The translations under genes and the position numbers were made by a program. Shown here piece after piece: positions 62,314-64,000 of a stretch of 64,000 bases of DNA. Within the stretch, counting starts at the first letter, position 1; the number at the start of each line of letters is the position of its first letter. The stretch spans positions 2,562,001 through 2,626,000 of the forward strand of contig NZ_OY776488.1 in the NCBI RefSeq assembly GCF_963675635.1, read 5' to 3'. The notes beneath the pieces are model-generated. The model was given only the letters and a program-made list of their open reading frames with translations, had not been told where the DNA came from and did not search any database. The DNA comes from an uncultured Pseudodesulfovibrio sp. Lineage in GTDB: Bacteria > Desulfobacterota > Desulfovibrionia > Desulfovibrionales > Desulfovibrionaceae.

Positions 62314-64000
62314 CTATGCGTCCGGCAGTTCCAAAACAAAAACAGTGCCCACTGGATCGTTGGCCCGGGCACGAACCTGACCGCCATGGTCAGACACAAT
62401 GGATCTGACAATGGTCAATCCAAGTCCTGTGCCACCCTTTTTTTCGGTGTAATATGGCTCAAACAGCCGCGAAGAATCCTTGGGCAACCCGGGACCGTTA
62501 TCGGCAACACAGACTGTGACCAACCCCTTACCCACGTCATGGGCCGCAGTGATGTCCACCTTGGCATCATAGACCCCTTTCAAGGCCTGCGCCGCATTGG
62601 TCAGCAAGTTAATGAGCACCTTGCGGATGCCTTCACGGTCAAAGGGAAATTCATTAATGGGCGATTCAAAAGTCAGGTTCCAACTGATCTCACGATGAGT
62701 GCTTTCGAACATGGTCGTGACCTCTTCAAGGATCGGGGCCAGAAAGTCCGATTCCGGCTGTACTTCCGGCAGCTTTGCATAGGCCGAAAACTCCGTGACC
62801 ATATTCTGCAACCGTTCAACCTGATTGACGATAAGTCCGGTACATTGGTCAAAGGTCGGTTCTCCGATACCTTCGCCGTACTTGCGCTGTAACCGTTGGG
62901 CCGACAGCTTTATCGGCGTCAGCGGATTCTTGATCTCATGCGCGATACGCCGAGCCACTTCCCGCCACGCAGCCAACCGCTGAATTTTCTCCAGCTCGGT
63001 TATATCCTCGAATACGGCCACATGACCGGCGTCACGTCCCCCCACATTCTTGAGCGAAACCACGTTGACCAACACCTTAATGGTCTTGCCGCGAACAGGC
63101 AGATCGAGCTGACGCTGCCACATGCCACCGGACTTAACCGAAAGCTGTTCCAGAGCGTCCGTCATCATCGTGGCGAAATCTCCCGACAACAAATGGTTTG
63201 GTTTTCTGCCGATAAGAACCGAACCGGGAATGCCAAGAATGCTCTCGGCGGCCTTGTTGACGGTGCCGATACGCCCTTCGGCATCCATGGAAATGACGCC
63301 GGAGGTAATGTTGTTCAGCACAGCCTCGATATATTGACCGCGCCTTTCCAGCTCCTGATTCTGCTGGGCCAGGCGAACGTTGGCCTGCTGCACTGATTCC
63401 TGACTCTGCTCAAGGTCTTCGGCCATGCGGTTGAAGGACTGCACCAGAAATCCGAGCTCATCGTCAGACCTGTCCTCAAGACGAACGGACAGATCCCCTC
63501 GACCGATACGCTCCGTACCGGCGGCCAGAGCCTGAACCGGAGCCGACAGTTCCTTGGCCAGGCGGAAACCGAACCAGATGGCCCCCAGAATAATAAGCAA
63601 AGCCATGACGCCGAGCGTCAGGTAGAGGTTCATCTTCCATGGATATTTGCGGCTCTTGAGTTTCTTGTATTCATCCAGACCGCGTACGATCTGATCGAGC
63701 CGGTGCAGCAGCCCCTGACCAACGGTTTCACCAATGATGAGATAACCGGACCGGCCTTCATCCACAGGCGTAACCCCAAGAACAAGGTCACTGCCGGGTT
63801 TGGGAATAATTGTCGTCCACGATCGAGGGTCCGCCTTGAGAGACTGCCAGTCGATCTTCTCTTTGATCTCGGGCCAGGCCTCACCCCATTGGGCTGTGGC
63901 GTGTGTATTTTGTTCATTGCCTTCGGGGTTGATAACGCCAACCAGACTGAGATCGTACTCGCCAAATTTCTTTTCCAGATAGCGATCCATGGCCTTGCCG
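62314..64000 (-). CDS. NtrY-like sensor histidine kinase, partial (N-terminus beyond right edge)
   Basis: 562 residues in the window; the frame stays open at 64000, so the N-terminus is missing. Order: end of an extracytoplasmic sensor part, one membrane helix (YLTLGVMALLIILGAIWFGF), HAMP (VQALAAGTERIGRGDLSVRL), PAS (LNNITSGVISMDAEGRIG), HisKA with RRIAHEIKNPLTPIKLSAQR (phosphoacceptor His) and an ATPase domain (NLLTNAAQAL, VADNGPGLP, GTGLGLTIVRSIV). The HisKA wording is NtrY-like. Its partner is likely the NtrX-like regulator at 54905. Confidence 0.92.
   Translation of the reverse strand, partial: GKAMDRYLEKKFGEYDLSLVGVINPEGNEQNTHATAQWGEAWPEIKEKIDWQSLKADPRSWTTIIPKPGSDLVLGVTPVDEGRSGYLIIGETVGQGLLHRLDQIVRGLDEYKKLKSRKYPWKMNLYLTLGVMALLIILGAIWFGFRLAKELSAPVQALAAGTERIGRGDLSVRLEDRSDDELGFLVQSFNRMAEDLEQSQESVQQANVRLAQQNQELERRGQYIEAVLNNITSGVISMDAEGRIGTVNKAAESILGIPGSVLIGRKPNHLLSGDFATMMTDALEQLSVKSGGMWQRQLDLPVRGKTIKVLVNVVSLKNVGGRDAGHVAVFEDITELEKIQRLAAWREVARRIAHEIKNPLTPIKLSAQRLQRKYGEGIGEPTFDQCTGLIVNQVERLQNMVTEFSAYAKLPEVQPESDFLAPILEEVTTMFESTHREISWNLTFESPINEFPFDREGIRKVLINLLTNAAQALKGVYDAKVDITAAHDVGKGLVTVCVADNGPGLPKDSSRLFEPYYTEKKGGTGLGLTIVRSIVSDHGGQVRARANDPVGTVFVLELPDA

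Noticed and set aside
1..64000. tRNA, rRNA, CRISPR arrays, insertion sequences, integrases, prophage genes
   Set aside because: Looked for on both strands by eye; no cloverleaf ends, regular spaced repeats, transposase or integrase motifs were seen. A covariance-model search would be needed to exclude small RNAs.

Overview
The window looks like a chromosomal segment of a motile, anaerobic, Gram-negative deltaproteobacterium of the Desulfovibrio/Pseudodesulfovibrio type. The grounds are gene content (a cytochrome bd-like membrane protein fused to eight c-type haem motifs, a Cache chemoreceptor, an MqnX-like amidohydrolase, an NtrX/NtrY pair, a Maf flagellin glycosyltransferase) and the style of the intergenic filler repeats. 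No rRNA, tRNA, CRISPR array, transposase or integrase was seen. The species assignment is inference.

Left flank (1-12653), ordinary chromosome: a partial lipoprotein, coaX and a chemoreceptor on the minus strand; a two-gene plus-strand operon for a bd-like multihaem quinone oxidoreductase; then, on the minus strand, an HD protein with a degenerate nucleotidyltransferase domain, pyrC, pyrB and a probable aminodeoxyfutalosine deaminase.

Centre (12960-48165), a surface-glycan locus of about 35 kb with unusually rich chemistry. A plus-strand run of some 25 closely packed genes, often with ATGA or TGATG overlaps, makes and decorates nucleotide sugars. Block A (12960-25625): GT2, UDP-GlcNAc 2-epimerase, GT4, CMP-sugar synthetase, DegT aminotransferase, AAC(3)-like N-acyltransferase, acyl carrier protein, sulfotransferase, DltA/NRPS-like adenylating ligase, DUF4910 hydrolase, PseB-like dehydratase, aldo/keto reductase. 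Block B (25647-30920): two radical SAM proteins among four methyltransferases. Block C (30984-38057): GT2, class III aminotransferase, RmlD-like reductase, NeuB-like synthase, GT4, SpsF-like cytidylyltransferase, methyltransferase with zinc ribbon. Block D (38063-43016): three large proteins of uncertain role. A converging minus-strand operon (48165 to 43008) carries WbpB/WbpD/WbpE-like genes for a 2,3-diamino uronic acid, a GT4 and a beta-propeller protein. None of these genes encodes a flippase, polymerase, ligase, ABC exporter or phosphoglycosyltransferase, and a Maf-family flagellin glycosyltransferase lies close by (51129-52904). The simplest reading is a cytoplasmic flagellin glycosylation island that makes one or more modified nonulosonic acids.

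Right flank (48352-64000), ordinary chromosome again: an Elp3-like radical SAM protein, NAD synthetase, the Maf protein, a small membrane-anchored protein, a geranylgeranyl-reductase-like flavoprotein, an NtrX-like regulator, a methyltransferase, a PreP-like M16 peptidase, a 2-Cys peroxiredoxin, a YfcH-like epimerase and a truncated NtrY-like kinase running off the right edge.

The most interesting parts are the ligase/carrier/acyltransferase block inside the glycan locus, which suggests carrier-dependent aminoacylation of an amino sugar; the class III aminotransferase/RmlD/NeuB/SpsF set, which does not match a textbook sialic, legionaminic or pseudaminic acid route; and the bd-like octahaem fusion.
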